A stretch of DNA of 5,897 nt, taken from positions 1-5,897 of the forward strand of contig JAITQI010000080.1 of assembly GCA_031289065.1 (NCBI GenBank), given 5' to 3'. The DNA comes from Oscillospiraceae bacterium (lineage in GTDB: Bacteria > Bacillota > Clostridia > Oscillospirales > UBA929). The translations under genes and the position numbers were made by a program. The notes under the pieces are model-generated. The model made no database searches, was not told the DNA's origin, and was given only the letters and a program-made list of their open reading frames with translations. The stretch's first letter is position 1; every line of letters begins with the position of its first letter. Below, piece by piece: positions 1 to 5,478 of the stretch.

Positions 1-76
1 CGGGCAGCGGAAGCCACAGTTGTTCCGTGACATCTTTTTTGGCCCACAAAGAGAACACGTTTCCCGGCAGCGGCAT
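1..76 (-). CDS. cas3: Cas3-like protein N-terminus (probable type I-E CRISPR helicase/nuclease), partial
   Basis: Only the first 25 complete codons are in the window; the gene runs off the left edge. The start is the ATG complementary to 74-76. It is preceded on the minus strand by a GAGGTGA ribosome site about 5 bases upstream and a near-consensus promoter at 130-158, so this is a genuine gene start. The peptide has an aromatic residue, then LWAKK at residues 10-14, then WLPL at 21-24. From memory, this WAKK-(short spacer)-WLPL pattern opens Firmicute type I-E Cas3 proteins, such as that of Streptococcus thermophilus CRISPR4, just before the HD nuclease domain. Cas3 is the helicase-nuclease recruited by Cascade to degrade targeted DNA. 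No HD or helicase motif is inside the window, so the identity rests on about 15 residues. The alternative is an unrelated protein. No CRISPR repeats are seen, so any cascade genes and array would lie further left. Confidence 0.5.
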   Translation of the reverse strand, partial: MPLPGNVFSLWAKKDVTEQLWLPLP

Positions 77-129
77 GTTGTCACCTCGTCAAAGCGGCCC
101 GGCTGAAGGCGCAAAGGAAAACTGCGTTT

Positions 130-158
130 ATTCTATCAGAGAATTTAGCTTTTGTAAA
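130..158 (-). promoter_or_regulatory. Sigma-A promoter of the leftward cas3-like gene
   Basis: Read on the minus strand, a TTTACA -35 box (complement of 153-158) is followed after exactly 17 bases by a TAGAAT -10 box (complement of 130-135). A TGA just upstream gives an extended -10. Each hexamer differs from consensus at one position. The expected transcription start is near 123, leaving a leader of about 47 bases before the ATG at 76. The T-rich stretch at 162-172 lies directly upstream of the -35 and could also act as an UP-like element. Confidence 0.75.
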
Positions 159-161
159 CGC

Positions 162-209
162 AAAACAAAAAAGGCCCGCAGGCTTCCGCCGACCGGAAAC
201 TGGCGGGGC
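162..209 (-). terminator. Leftward terminator-like hairpin with T6GT4 tract
   Basis: The arms 174-187 and 195-209 form an imperfect stem of about 12 pairs: GCCC with GGGC at the base, TTCC with GGAA at the top, and small bulges between. On the minus strand the stem is followed at once by TTTTTTGTTTT (complement of 162-172), the arrangement of an intrinsic terminator. There is no matching T-tract on the plus strand. No convincing leftward gene lies upstream, so what it terminates is unknown. It may insulate the cas3-like promoter from antisense transcription. Confidence 0.5.
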
Positions 210-330
210 GCATCCACTGCGTGTCGGTCAATTATGTCGTACAGGACCCATATCCTATCCCCCGCAAAAAACGCCGCCAATCATACCCCCCTTCCTTCCC
301 GCATATCCTGACAGGGAGGAGGGGGTTTCC

Positions 331-612
331 ATGGGTCGATGCCGCATTGTGGACTTGCGATGCAAAGAGGTGATTAACATTTGCGACGGCTGTCGTTTGG
401 GGTTTCCCTGCGACGTGGAGGTGGACGCCGAATCTGGGCGGCTGGTGGCGGTCGTTGTGCCGGGGCCCAGCCGGTTTTTGGGCTTGTTCGGCCGTGAGGA
501 GGACTATGTCATCGGCTGGGATCGCATCAAGCGCATCGGCGACGATGTGATCTTGGTGGATTATGAATGCCACCGTCCGCCCCCTCTCAGGGAACGTCGG
601 CGTTTTTGGTAA
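331..612 (+). CDS. YlmC/YmxH-family sporulation protein (PRC-barrel)
   Basis: This 93-residue protein matches the YlmC/YmxH family, small PRC-barrel proteins of spore formers. Visible family features are the KEVINICDG segment (residues 12-20) with LG at 23-24, a central beta-rich core, the LGLFGREEDYVI stretch (50-61), the conserved W63, and IGDDVILVD (69-77). The molecular role is poorly defined; family members are linked to sporulation by expression and phylogenetic distribution. There are six cysteines, at 4, 11, 18, 21, 27 and 80. The Arg/Pro-rich tail after residue 80 (CHRPPPLRERRRFW) is longer than the roughly 75-85 residues I expect for the family. An AGGAGG site at 317-322 lies 8 bases before the ATG and fixes the start. 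I see no convincing sigma-A promoter in 210-330. Expression could depend on a sporulation sigma factor, but I cannot identify its boxes with confidence. It is monocistronic here, convergent with the oad pair. Confidence 0.85.
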   Translation: MGRCRIVDLRCKEVINICDGCRLGFPCDVEVDAESGRLVAVVVPGPSRFLGLFGREEDYVIGWDRIKRIGDDVILVDYECHRPPPLRERRRFW

Positions 613-670
613 TCGCGTTCTTGACCCGCGTTTTCATCGCCAAATCGCATATGATAGATATAGGACAAAC

Positions 671-706
671 AAGAGAGCGCCACCGCGGTTGCGGCGGCGC
701 TCTCTT
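671..706 (-). terminator. Intrinsic terminator of the oadB-oadG operon
   Basis: An 11-bp perfect stem (AAGAGAGCGCC at 671-681 with its complement at 696-706) is extended inside by a 4-bp CCGC/GCGG stem after one A/C mismatch, with a GGTT loop on the plus strand. On the minus strand it is followed by GTTTGTCC, a modest T-tract. It lies 15 bases past the stop codon of the small leftward gene. The plus strand has no T-run after the hairpin, so it probably does not terminate ylmC efficiently. Confidence 0.75.
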
Positions 707-721
707 CAGGGTGTCAAAATA

Positions 722-865
722 TCACGGCTTTTTGATACCCGTCTCCTCATCGTCTTTGCTTGCGGCAAACCGGTTGAGCAGCCAAACCGCGCCGATGATG
801 ACGCCGATGGCCACAAAAATACCCGCCATGCCGAACAGCGTCACCCGCAAACCTTCTATGATCAT
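722..865 (-). CDS. Short OadG-like gamma subunit of Na+-pumping decarboxylase
   Basis: A 47-residue single-pass membrane protein. A short polar N-terminus is followed by VTLFGMAGIFVAIGVIIG at residues 8-25, continuing through AVWLL to about residue 30, then a charged tail (NRFAASKDDEETGIKKP). The hydrophobic-GM-G-F pattern is typical of OadG/MmdD-type gamma subunits, which anchor the carboxyltransferase to the beta subunit and assist assembly. It starts 21 bases after the oadB stop and in the same frame. No other ATG, GTG or TTG lies between them, so the ATG complementary to 863-865 is the only reasonable start upstream of Met13. The GAGGGGA ribosome site is 15 bases away, which is rather far. 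Classical OadG proteins are about 80 residues with a soluble, metal-binding C-terminal tail; that tail is missing here. An independent small membrane protein is the alternative. Confidence 0.65.
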   Translation of the reverse strand: MIIEGLRVTLFGMAGIFVAIGVIIGAVWLLNRFAASKDDEETGIKKP

Positions 866-886
866 ACCCGTGTCACCCGTCCCCTC

Positions 887-2053
887 TTATTTGGCCACCA
901 AATTCAAAATCAACCCGCCCGCGATGACGCTGGCGATCTGTCCGCCCACGTTGACCCCGGCGGCGTGCATGAGCAGGAAATTCTGGTTGTCTTCCGCCAG
1001 CCCCATTTTGTGCACCACCCGGGAACTCATGGGGAAGGCCGAAATCCCGCAGGCGCCGATCATGGGGTTGACCTTGTTTTTGGTGAACAGATTCAACAGC
1101 TTGGCGAACATCACGCCGCCGATGGTGTCAAACACAAAGGCGAACAGGCCCAGCCCCAGGATGAGCAGCGTCTGGGGGGTGAGGAAGGCGTCCGCCTGCA
1201 TTTTGACGGCCACCGTAAGCCCCAGCAGGATGGTAATCAGGTTGGCCAGGGCGTTTTGCGCCGTCTCGGAGAGGCCGTTGAGCACCCCGCATTCCCGAAG
1301 AAGGTTGCCGAACATCAAAAACCCCACCAACCCCACGCTGCGCGGGGCGACAATCCCGGCGATGACCGTGACCACAATGGGAAAGAGAATCCGCACCGAC
1401 TTTTTGACGCCGCTCTTGGCGTAGGGCATACGCATCCGCCGCTCCTTTTGGGTGGTGACAAGCCGGATGCAGGCGGGCTGGATGATGGGCACCAGCGCCA
1501 TATAGCTGTACGCCGCCACCAAAATAGCGCCCATGTATTTGGTGCCGTAATAGTTGGCCACGAAAATGGCCGTGGGCCCGTCCGCCGCGCCGATGATGCC
1601 CACCGCCGCCGCGTCCTGGAGGGAAAAGGTGCCGGGGAAGAGGGCGTCGATACCGCAGGCCAGCGTCAGCGTGAGAAAAATGCCCAGCTGCGCCGCCGCG
1701 CCGAACAAAAGCAGCTTCGGGTTGCTGAGCAGCGGCCCGAAGTCGATCATGGCCCCGATGCCGATAAACAGGAGCAGGGGAAACAGCTCGTTGGCAATGC
1801 CCGCGTCAAACAGCACGCTCAGCGGCCCGGCTTCGGTCAGCCCGTCCACCACTTGGGTGATCGCCCCCGAGAAGGGGAGGTTGACCAAAATCGCGCCGAA
1901 GCCCATGGGCAAAAGCAGGGTGGGCTCCATCTGCCGCTTGATGGCCAGATAGATCAAAAGCCCCCCCAGCGTCCACATCACCAGCATCTTGACCAACTCC
2001 GCCGGAGACATATCCATCAAGGAACCGAAAAGAGACCCTAAAAAATCGCCCAT
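887..2053 (-). CDS. oadB: Sodium ion-translocating decarboxylase beta subunit (OadB/GcdB/MmdB family)
   Basis: This 388-residue polytopic membrane protein is the ion-conducting beta subunit of a biotin-dependent decarboxylase. The beta subunit decarboxylates carboxybiotin and couples this to Na+ export. Family signatures are FIGIGAMIDFGPLLSNP (96-112), the re-entrant GIIGAADGPTAIFVA (152-166), and the C-terminal MHAAGVNVGGQIASVIAGG (362-380). D158 in the ADGPT motif corresponds to the essential Asp203 of Klebsiella OadB. N368, and probably S375, lie in the second conserved Na+-site region. Many hydrophobic segments cover residues 22-388, and the length is normal for the family. The AGAGAGGGA ribosome site (complement of 2060-2068) and the promoter at 2091-2119 support the ATG at 2053. 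The substrate (oxaloacetate, glutaconyl-CoA or methylmalonyl-CoA) cannot be read from this subunit, and no carboxyltransferase or biotin carrier gene is in the window. The symbol denotes the family, not the substrate. Confidence 0.93.
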   Translation of the reverse strand: MGDFLGSLFGSLMDMSPAELVKMLVMWTLGGLLIYLAIKRQMEPTLLLPMGFGAILVNLPFSGAITQVVDGLTEAGPLSVLFDAGIANELFPLLLFIGIGAMIDFGPLLSNPKLLLFGAAAQLGIFLTLTLACGIDALFPGTFSLQDAAAVGIIGAADGPTAIFVANYYGTKYMGAILVAAYSYMALVPIIQPACIRLVTTQKERRMRMPYAKSGVKKSVRILFPIVVTVIAGIVAPRSVGLVGFLMFGNLLRECGVLNGLSETAQNALANLITILLGLTVAVKMQADAFLTPQTLLILGLGLFAFVFDTIGGVMFAKLLNLFTKNKVNPMIGACGISAFPMSSRVVHKMGLAEDNQNFLLMHAAGVNVGGQIASVIAGGLILNLVAK

Positions 2054-2090
2054 TCACTATCCCTCTCTGTATGTTCAGTCGTCGCCGCCG

Positions 2091-2119
2091 ATTATATCAG
2101 AACCACACGAAAAATACAA
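2091..2119 (-). promoter_or_regulatory. Promoter of the oadB operon
   Basis: On the minus strand, a perfect TATAAT -10 (complement of 2091-2096) is preceded by TGA, giving an extended -10. Seventeen bases upstream is TTGTAT (complement of 2114-2119), which matches the -35 consensus at only three of six positions. The extended -10 would compensate for the weak -35. It lies about 40 bases before the oadB start and faces away from the nifS promoter. Confidence 0.65.
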
Positions 2120-2131
2120 CGGTAATCGCCG

Positions 2132-2151
2132 CAAGAGGTCGAGAGCTCTTG
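2132..2151. repeat. Inverted repeat overlapping the nifS -35 box (operator candidate)
   Basis: CAAGAG at 2132-2137 and CTCTTG at 2146-2151 form a perfect 6-bp inverted repeat with an 8-base spacer that itself contains part of the palindrome AGAGCTCT (2142-2149). The right arm covers the first three bases of the TTGACA -35 box, the position of a classical repressor operator, and the repeat sits between two divergent promoters. No regulator gene is in the window, and I do not recognise the site as an IscR or CymR consensus. Confidence 0.4.
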
Positions 2152-2177
2152 ACAGACGCCCCGTTCGGGGGTATAGT
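2149..2177 (+). promoter_or_regulatory. Sigma-A promoter of the nifS-nifU operon
   Basis: A perfect TTGACA -35 (2149-2154), a 17-base spacer and a TATAGT -10 (2172-2177, five of six matches) form a strong vegetative promoter. The expected start is near 2184, about 40 bases before nifS. The spacer contains the palindrome CCCCG-TT-CGGGG (2159-2170), and the -35 overlaps the inverted repeat at 2132-2151. Two operator-like symmetries on one strong promoter suggest regulation. Confidence 0.8.
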
Positions 2178-2181
2178 GTTA

Positions 2182-2197
2182 GAAGATTGAAATCTTC
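2182..2197 (+). promoter_or_regulatory. 5' leader hairpin of the nifS mRNA
   Basis: GAAGAT and ATCTTC pair perfectly around a TGAA loop, followed by ATTTTT. The predicted transcription start (about 2184) falls at the base of this hairpin, so the mRNA would begin with or within it. A 5'-terminal stem could stabilise the transcript. The stem is short and AT-rich, so strong termination is unlikely. The nifS ribosome site (AAGGAGG, 2208-2214) is 10 bases downstream and unpaired in this fold. Confidence 0.35.
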
Positions 2198-2223
2198 ATT
2201 TTTCGCCAAGGAGGAACCCCATA

Positions 2224-3426
2224 ATGTTTGTATACGCCGACCACGCGGCAACGGCGCCGCTGTCCAAACGGGCGCTGTCGGCCATGCTGCCCTTCCTGGA
2301 GGGGGGATACGGCAACGCCTCCTCCGTGTATGCCATTGCCAGGGACGCCCGCCGGGCGCTGGAGGCGGCCCGAAAAATCACCGCCGAGGCCCTGGGGGCC
2401 AAACCGGAGGAAATCTATTTCACCGGCGGCGGCACCGAGTCCGACAACTGGGCCCTGCGGGGCGTCTGCGAGGCCAAGAAGGACAAGGGCCGCCATATCG
2501 TCACCACCGCCATCGAACACCACGCCGTGCTGCACACGGCGGAATACCTGAAAAAACAGGGCTATGACGTCACCTTCCTGCCGGTGGACAAGCTGGGGCG
2601 GGTGACCCCTGAGCAGGTGGAAAAGGCCCTGCGGACCGACACGATTCTGGTGTCGGTCATGGCCGCCAACAACGAGATCGGCGTCCTGGAACCCATCGCC
2701 GAGATCGGAGCCCTCTGCCGGGCCAAGGGCGTCCTGTTCCACACCGACGCCGTCCAGGCGGTGGGGCATGTGCCCCTTGACCTGTCTGCTATGGAGGTTG
2801 ACCTGCTCTCCCTGGCCGGACACAAATTCGGCGGCCCCAAAGGGGTGGGGGCGCTGTATATCCGCCGGGGTCTGCGTATCCCGCCCCTGCTTTACGGCGG
2901 CGGCCACGAACGGGGCCTGCGTTCCGGCACCGAAAACGTCGCCGGTCTGATGGGCATGGCCGAAGCCCTGCGGGAGGCCGTAGAGAACAGGGAAGAAAAG
3001 AACAAACGCCTGACCGCCTTGCGGGACAAGCTGATCGAAGGTCTGTCCCGTATCCCCTACAGCTTTTTGACCGGCGACACGGAAAACCGTCTGCCCGGCA
3101 ACGTCTCCTTCGTCTTCGAATGCGTGGAAGGGGAGTCCATGGTGCTGGGATTGGATTTGGCCGGGGTGTGCGCCTCCTCCGGTTCGGCCTGCTCGTCGGG
3201 CTCCCTCGACCCCTCTCATGTGCTGCTGGCCATCGGCCTGCCCCACGAGGTGGCCCACGGTTCCCTGCGCCTGACACTGGGGGAGGAAAACACCCCCGAA
3301 GAGGTGGACTACCTCATCGAGACGGTCGCCGGTGTGGTGACCCGCGCCCGCTCCATGTCCCCCCTGTGGGACGCCGCGACCCAAACCCCCACCGAACGCT
3401 TCTGGGGGCCCGGCAGCTTGAAGTGA
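2224..3426 (+). CDS. nifS: Cysteine desulfurase (NifS/IscS family)
   Basis: A 400-residue PLP enzyme that converts L-cysteine to L-alanine and passes persulfide sulfur to the Fe-S scaffold encoded next door. Conserved landmarks are YADHAAT (4-10), GNASSVY (30-36), GGTESDN (69-75), the cofactor-stacking His in IEHHAV (H99), HTDAVQ with D175 and Q178, the PLP-binding lysine K201 in LAGHKFGGPKG, and RSGTEN (233-238). The sulfur-carrying cysteine C323 sits in SSGSACSSG, on the mobile loop typical of class I (IscS/NifS) desulfurases. An AAGGAGG site (2208-2214) lies 9 bases before the ATG. The end is unusual: after the usual clostridial ending at SMSPLW (377-382) come about 18 more residues (from D383 on) that I do not recognise. 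It heads an operon with nifU, 24 bases downstream. The product is cytosolic. Distinguishing NifS from IscS by name is arbitrary here; the nifU-only partner and the absence of iscR, iscA or hscA favour the minimal clostridial NifS-NifU system. Confidence 0.96.
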   Translation: MFVYADHAATAPLSKRALSAMLPFLEGGYGNASSVYAIARDARRALEAARKITAEALGAKPEEIYFTGGGTESDNWALRGVCEAKKDKGRHIVTTAIEHHAVLHTAEYLKKQGYDVTFLPVDKLGRVTPEQVEKALRTDTILVSVMAANNEIGVLEPIAEIGALCRAKGVLFHTDAVQAVGHVPLDLSAMEVDLLSLAGHKFGGPKGVGALYIRRGLRIPPLLYGGGHERGLRSGTENVAGLMGMAEALREAVENREEKNKRLTALRDKLIEGLSRIPYSFLTGDTENRLPGNVSFVFECVEGESMVLGLDLAGVCASSGSACSSGSLDPSHVLLAIGLPHEVAHGSLRLTLGEENTPEEVDYLIETVAGVVTRARSMSPLWDAATQTPTERFWGPGSLK

Positions 3427-3450
3427 CCAAATATAAAAGGAGAGAAGACC

Positions 3451-3873
3451 ATGTATTCCGAAAAGGTTATGGATCATTTTTCCAACCCCCGCAACGTGGG
3501 TGAGGTGGAAAACGCCAACGCCGCCGGCCAGGTGGGCAACCCCAAGTGCGGCGATATTATGAAGATGACCATGCGCATCGAGGGCGGGCGCATTGAGGAC
3601 GTGAAGTTTAAGACCTTCGGCTGCGGGGCGGCGGTGGCCACCTCCAGCATGGCCACCGAACTGGTCAAAGGGCACACCATCGAGGAGGCCCTGTCCCTGA
3701 CCAACAAGGCGGTGGCCGAAGCCCTGGACGGTTTGCCCCCGGTCAAGCTGCACTGCAGTGTCCTGGCCGAGGAAGCCATCAAATCCGCCATCGCCGACTA
3801 CTACCGCCGCCAGGGGATCGACCCGACGCCCATCGTCGGCTGCGACGTGGACTGCGCCCATTGCCACGGGTAA
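3451..3873 (+). CDS. nifU: Fe-S cluster assembly scaffold NifU (IscU-like) with Cys-rich C-terminal tail
   Basis: A 140-residue scaffold on which Fe-S clusters are built using sulfur from NifS. The IscU fold spans residues 1-120. It opens with YSEKVMDHFSNPRNVG (2-17) and carries the three cluster-ligand cysteines: C33 in GNPKCGD (with D35), C58 in FGCGAA, and C102 in LHCSVLAEEA after H101. An AAAAGGAG site (3435-3442) lies 8 bases before the ATG, and no terminator separates it from nifS. It lacks the ferredoxin-like and C-terminal Nfu domains of the long Azotobacter NifU, so it is the single-domain type common in Clostridia. The unusual part is the tail: after the normal end near residue 122 come three more cysteines, C131, C135 and C138, in CDVDCAHCHG. 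They could bind a metal or act as a redox site. This is inference; the core assignment is secure. Confidence 0.95.
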   Translation: MYSEKVMDHFSNPRNVGEVENANAAGQVGNPKCGDIMKMTMRIEGGRIEDVKFKTFGCGAAVATSSMATELVKGHTIEEALSLTNKAVAEALDGLPPVKLHCSVLAEEAIKSAIADYYRRQGIDPTPIVGCDVDCAHCHG

Positions 3874-3923
3874 ACGCCGTCTGACCCGGCCTGTCCCATA
3901 CAATATAAAGGCGGTGGACTCAA

Positions 3924-5402
3924 ATGCCTTACCTGCTCTATGCGGCTTGGGGCCTGGCGGCCGTTCTGGCGGCGGCGGCGCTGGTCTTTTTCGGGCGGAC
4001 GGCCCGGATCAAACGGGTGCGCGCCGAACCGGTGCGCGCCCGGGTGGCTTCCACCGAGCTGTCCCGGCGGACGGCGGAAAGCCTGAGCGCCCTCATCCAG
4101 TTCAGAACGGTTTCGGCCAACGTCCAGGACGAGTACACCGAGTGGGTGCGCCTGCGGGATCACCTGAGAAAGCGTTACCCCCGGGTGCACGAGGCCATGG
4201 AGCGGGAAACCATCAGCCTTTACAGCCTGCTCTATCGCTGGCCGGCCAAGGAGGCCAAGGGGGACCCCCTGCTGTTTTGCGCCCACATCGACGTCGTCCC
4301 CGCCGAAGAGGGTTGGCAGCATCCCCCCTTCGCCGGAGACATCGCCGACGGCTACGTCTGGGGCCGGGGTGCGCTGGACTGCAAAAACGTGATGACATGC
4401 CTGCTGGAGGCGGCCGAAGCCTTGCTGGCCATCGGCTTCCAGCCGGATAGGGACATCTACTTCGCTTTCGGCCACGACGAGGAGACCGGCGGCCAGGAGG
4501 GCGCCGTCACCATGGCCAAACTGTTCGCCCTGCGGAACCTGCGCTTCGCCCTGGTTCTCGACGAGGGCACCGCCCTCAAAAGGGGGCTGCTCTCCCTGCG
4601 CCGCCCGGTGGCCGAGGTGGGGGTCTCCGAAAAGGGATTCATGAACGTCCGGCTGACCACCCAGAGCGCGGGGGGCCACGCCTCAAAACCGCCTCGGCAC
4701 ACCGCGCTCGGCTACCTGAGCGAGGCCATTTGCCGCGTGGAATTCAAGCCCCGCCCCCCCCGCCTGACCCCGCTCATCCACGACTTGCTCAAAGCCCTGG
4801 CCCCCTACTTGCCTTACGCCTGGCGGTTCGCCATCGCCAACCGATTTTCCCTGGCCCGCCGCCTATCGTCCCGGGAATCGGCCTGGGTGCGCACCACCAT
4901 GGCACCCACCATGGCCTCGGCGGGCAAAGCGGCCAACGTCCTGCCCGGCAAAGCCGAAGCCACCCTCAACATCCGCCTGCTCCACGGGGAGACCGGCGAG
5001 GACATTCTGCGCTACCTGCGGGATCTGTTCACCGGCCTGGGCGTGAGCGTCCTGGCCATGACCATGTCCGATCCCTCCAAGGTCTCGGACTACACCGGCG
5101 ACACCTTCCGGGCCCTGACCGCCAGCACACGGCGCGTTTTCGGCGCGGTGCCGGTGGTGCCCTCCCTCATGGTGGGGGGCACCGACGCCCGAAAATACGA
5201 GCACTATTCCGATTGCGTTTATCGCTTCATGCCCTTTGTGGTCAGCGAGGCCGACATGGCCGGGGTGCACGGCGTGGACGAACGGGTCAGCGTGGAGGCC
5301 CTGGGCCTGGCCGTAGTGTTTTACGGCGACCTCATCCAGCGCCTGGCCGGCCCAGCCGGCAGACCCGGCGAACCTCAAGACCTGGGCACGGTGCTTATGT
5401 AA
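3924..5402 (+). CDS. Membrane-anchored M20-family zinc metallopeptidase (PM20D1/CPS1-like)
   Basis: A 492-residue metallohydrolase of the M20/M25/M40 family, which cleaves terminal amino acids or N-acyl groups at a two-metal centre. Residues 3-23 form a hydrophobic N-terminal segment followed by basic residues: a signal anchor or uncleaved signal peptide that would place the catalytic domain outside the membrane. Metal-site motifs are complete: H121 and D123 in AHIDVVP, bridging D152 in GRGALDCK, the general base E186 and ligand E187 in GHDEETGG, D213 in LDEGT, and H449 near the C-terminus in GVHGVDE. The lid-domain AGGHASKPP has H252. KAANVLPGKAEATLNIRLL (335-353) and GGTDARKY (418-425) are also typical. 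The long lid and the membrane anchor resemble yeast CPS1 and mammalian PM20D1 more than bacterial DapE or ArgE. The start has only a weak ribosome site (AAAGG/GGTGG, 3907-3917). It follows nifU by 50 bases without a terminator, so cotranscription is likely. Substrate unknown. Confidence 0.9.
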   Translation: MPYLLYAAWGLAAVLAAAALVFFGRTARIKRVRAEPVRARVASTELSRRTAESLSALIQFRTVSANVQDEYTEWVRLRDHLRKRYPRVHEAMERETISLYSLLYRWPAKEAKGDPLLFCAHIDVVPAEEGWQHPPFAGDIADGYVWGRGALDCKNVMTCLLEAAEALLAIGFQPDRDIYFAFGHDEETGGQEGAVTMAKLFALRNLRFALVLDEGTALKRGLLSLRRPVAEVGVSEKGFMNVRLTTQSAGGHASKPPRHTALGYLSEAICRVEFKPRPPRLTPLIHDLLKALAPYLPYAWRFAIANRFSLARRLSSRESAWVRTTMAPTMASAGKAANVLPGKAEATLNIRLLHGETGEDILRYLRDLFTGLGVSVLAMTMSDPSKVSDYTGDTFRALTASTRRVFGAVPVVPSLMVGGTDARKYEHYSDCVYRFMPFVVSEADMAGVHGVDERVSVEALGLAVVFYGDLIQRLAGPAGRPGEPQDLGTVLM

Positions 5403-5420
5403 AAGGGAAGGGCAAGAAAA

Positions 5421-5451
5421 GGTCTCTCCCGCGCTCGGCGCGGGAGAGACC
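5421..5451. terminator. Strong hairpin between convergent M20 and spoIIQ genes
   Basis: A perfect 14-bp inverted repeat (GGTCTCTCCCGCGC at 5421-5434 and its complement at 5438-5451) with a 3-base loop; the closing C-G pair may open to give a 13-bp stem and 5-base loop. On the minus strand it is followed directly by TTTTCTT, a good terminator tail for the leftward spoIIQ-like gene. On the plus strand the tail is only CTGTTTAT after a few bases, so it is probably bidirectional but weaker for the M20 operon. It occupies most of the 76-base convergent gap. Confidence 0.85.
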
Positions 5452-5478
5452 GCAATCTGTTTATCGACGTCCATCGGT

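Noticed and set aside
249..309. Direct repeat CATATCCT at 249-256 and 302-309
   Set aside because: Only 8 bases long with two copies; expected by chance and not positioned like promoter elements.
27..311. Plus-strand 94-codon frame upstream of ylmC
   Set aside because: No ribosome site, no recognisable motif, and it runs across the cas3-like start, its promoter and the T-tract terminator on the other strand.
621..656. TTGACC with CATATGATA after ylmC, resembling sigma-A or sporulation sigma boxes
   Set aside because: The spacing between the boxes is more than 20 bases and nothing on the plus strand downstream would be transcribed except the antisense of the oad pair.
563..2041. Long plus-strand open frame (492 codons) antisense to oadB
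   Set aside because: The translation is dominated by His, Gln, Pro, Arg and Gly with no domain pattern. It mirrors the codon bias of the GC-rich oadB gene on the other strand, which has clear family motifs, a promoter and a ribosome site.
3855..3870. CAHCH at the NifU C-terminus as a c-type heme attachment site
   Set aside because: The CXXCH pattern fits, but NifU is a cytosolic scaffold with no signal peptide, and heme c attachment occurs outside the cytoplasm. A metal or redox role is more plausible.
2179..3903. Long minus-strand open frame (574 codons) antisense to nifS and nifU
   Set aside because: Low-complexity Gly/His/Gln-rich translation without recognisable motifs. The opposite strand encodes two unambiguous conserved proteins, so this is a high-GC shadow frame.
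3881..3909. Possible promoter before the M20 gene (CTGACC, 17 bases, TATAAA)
   Set aside because: The start site would fall only about 7 bases before the ATG, leaving no room for a ribosome site, and a similar A-rich ATATAAAAGG run precedes nifU. It is better explained as the A-rich translation-initiation region.
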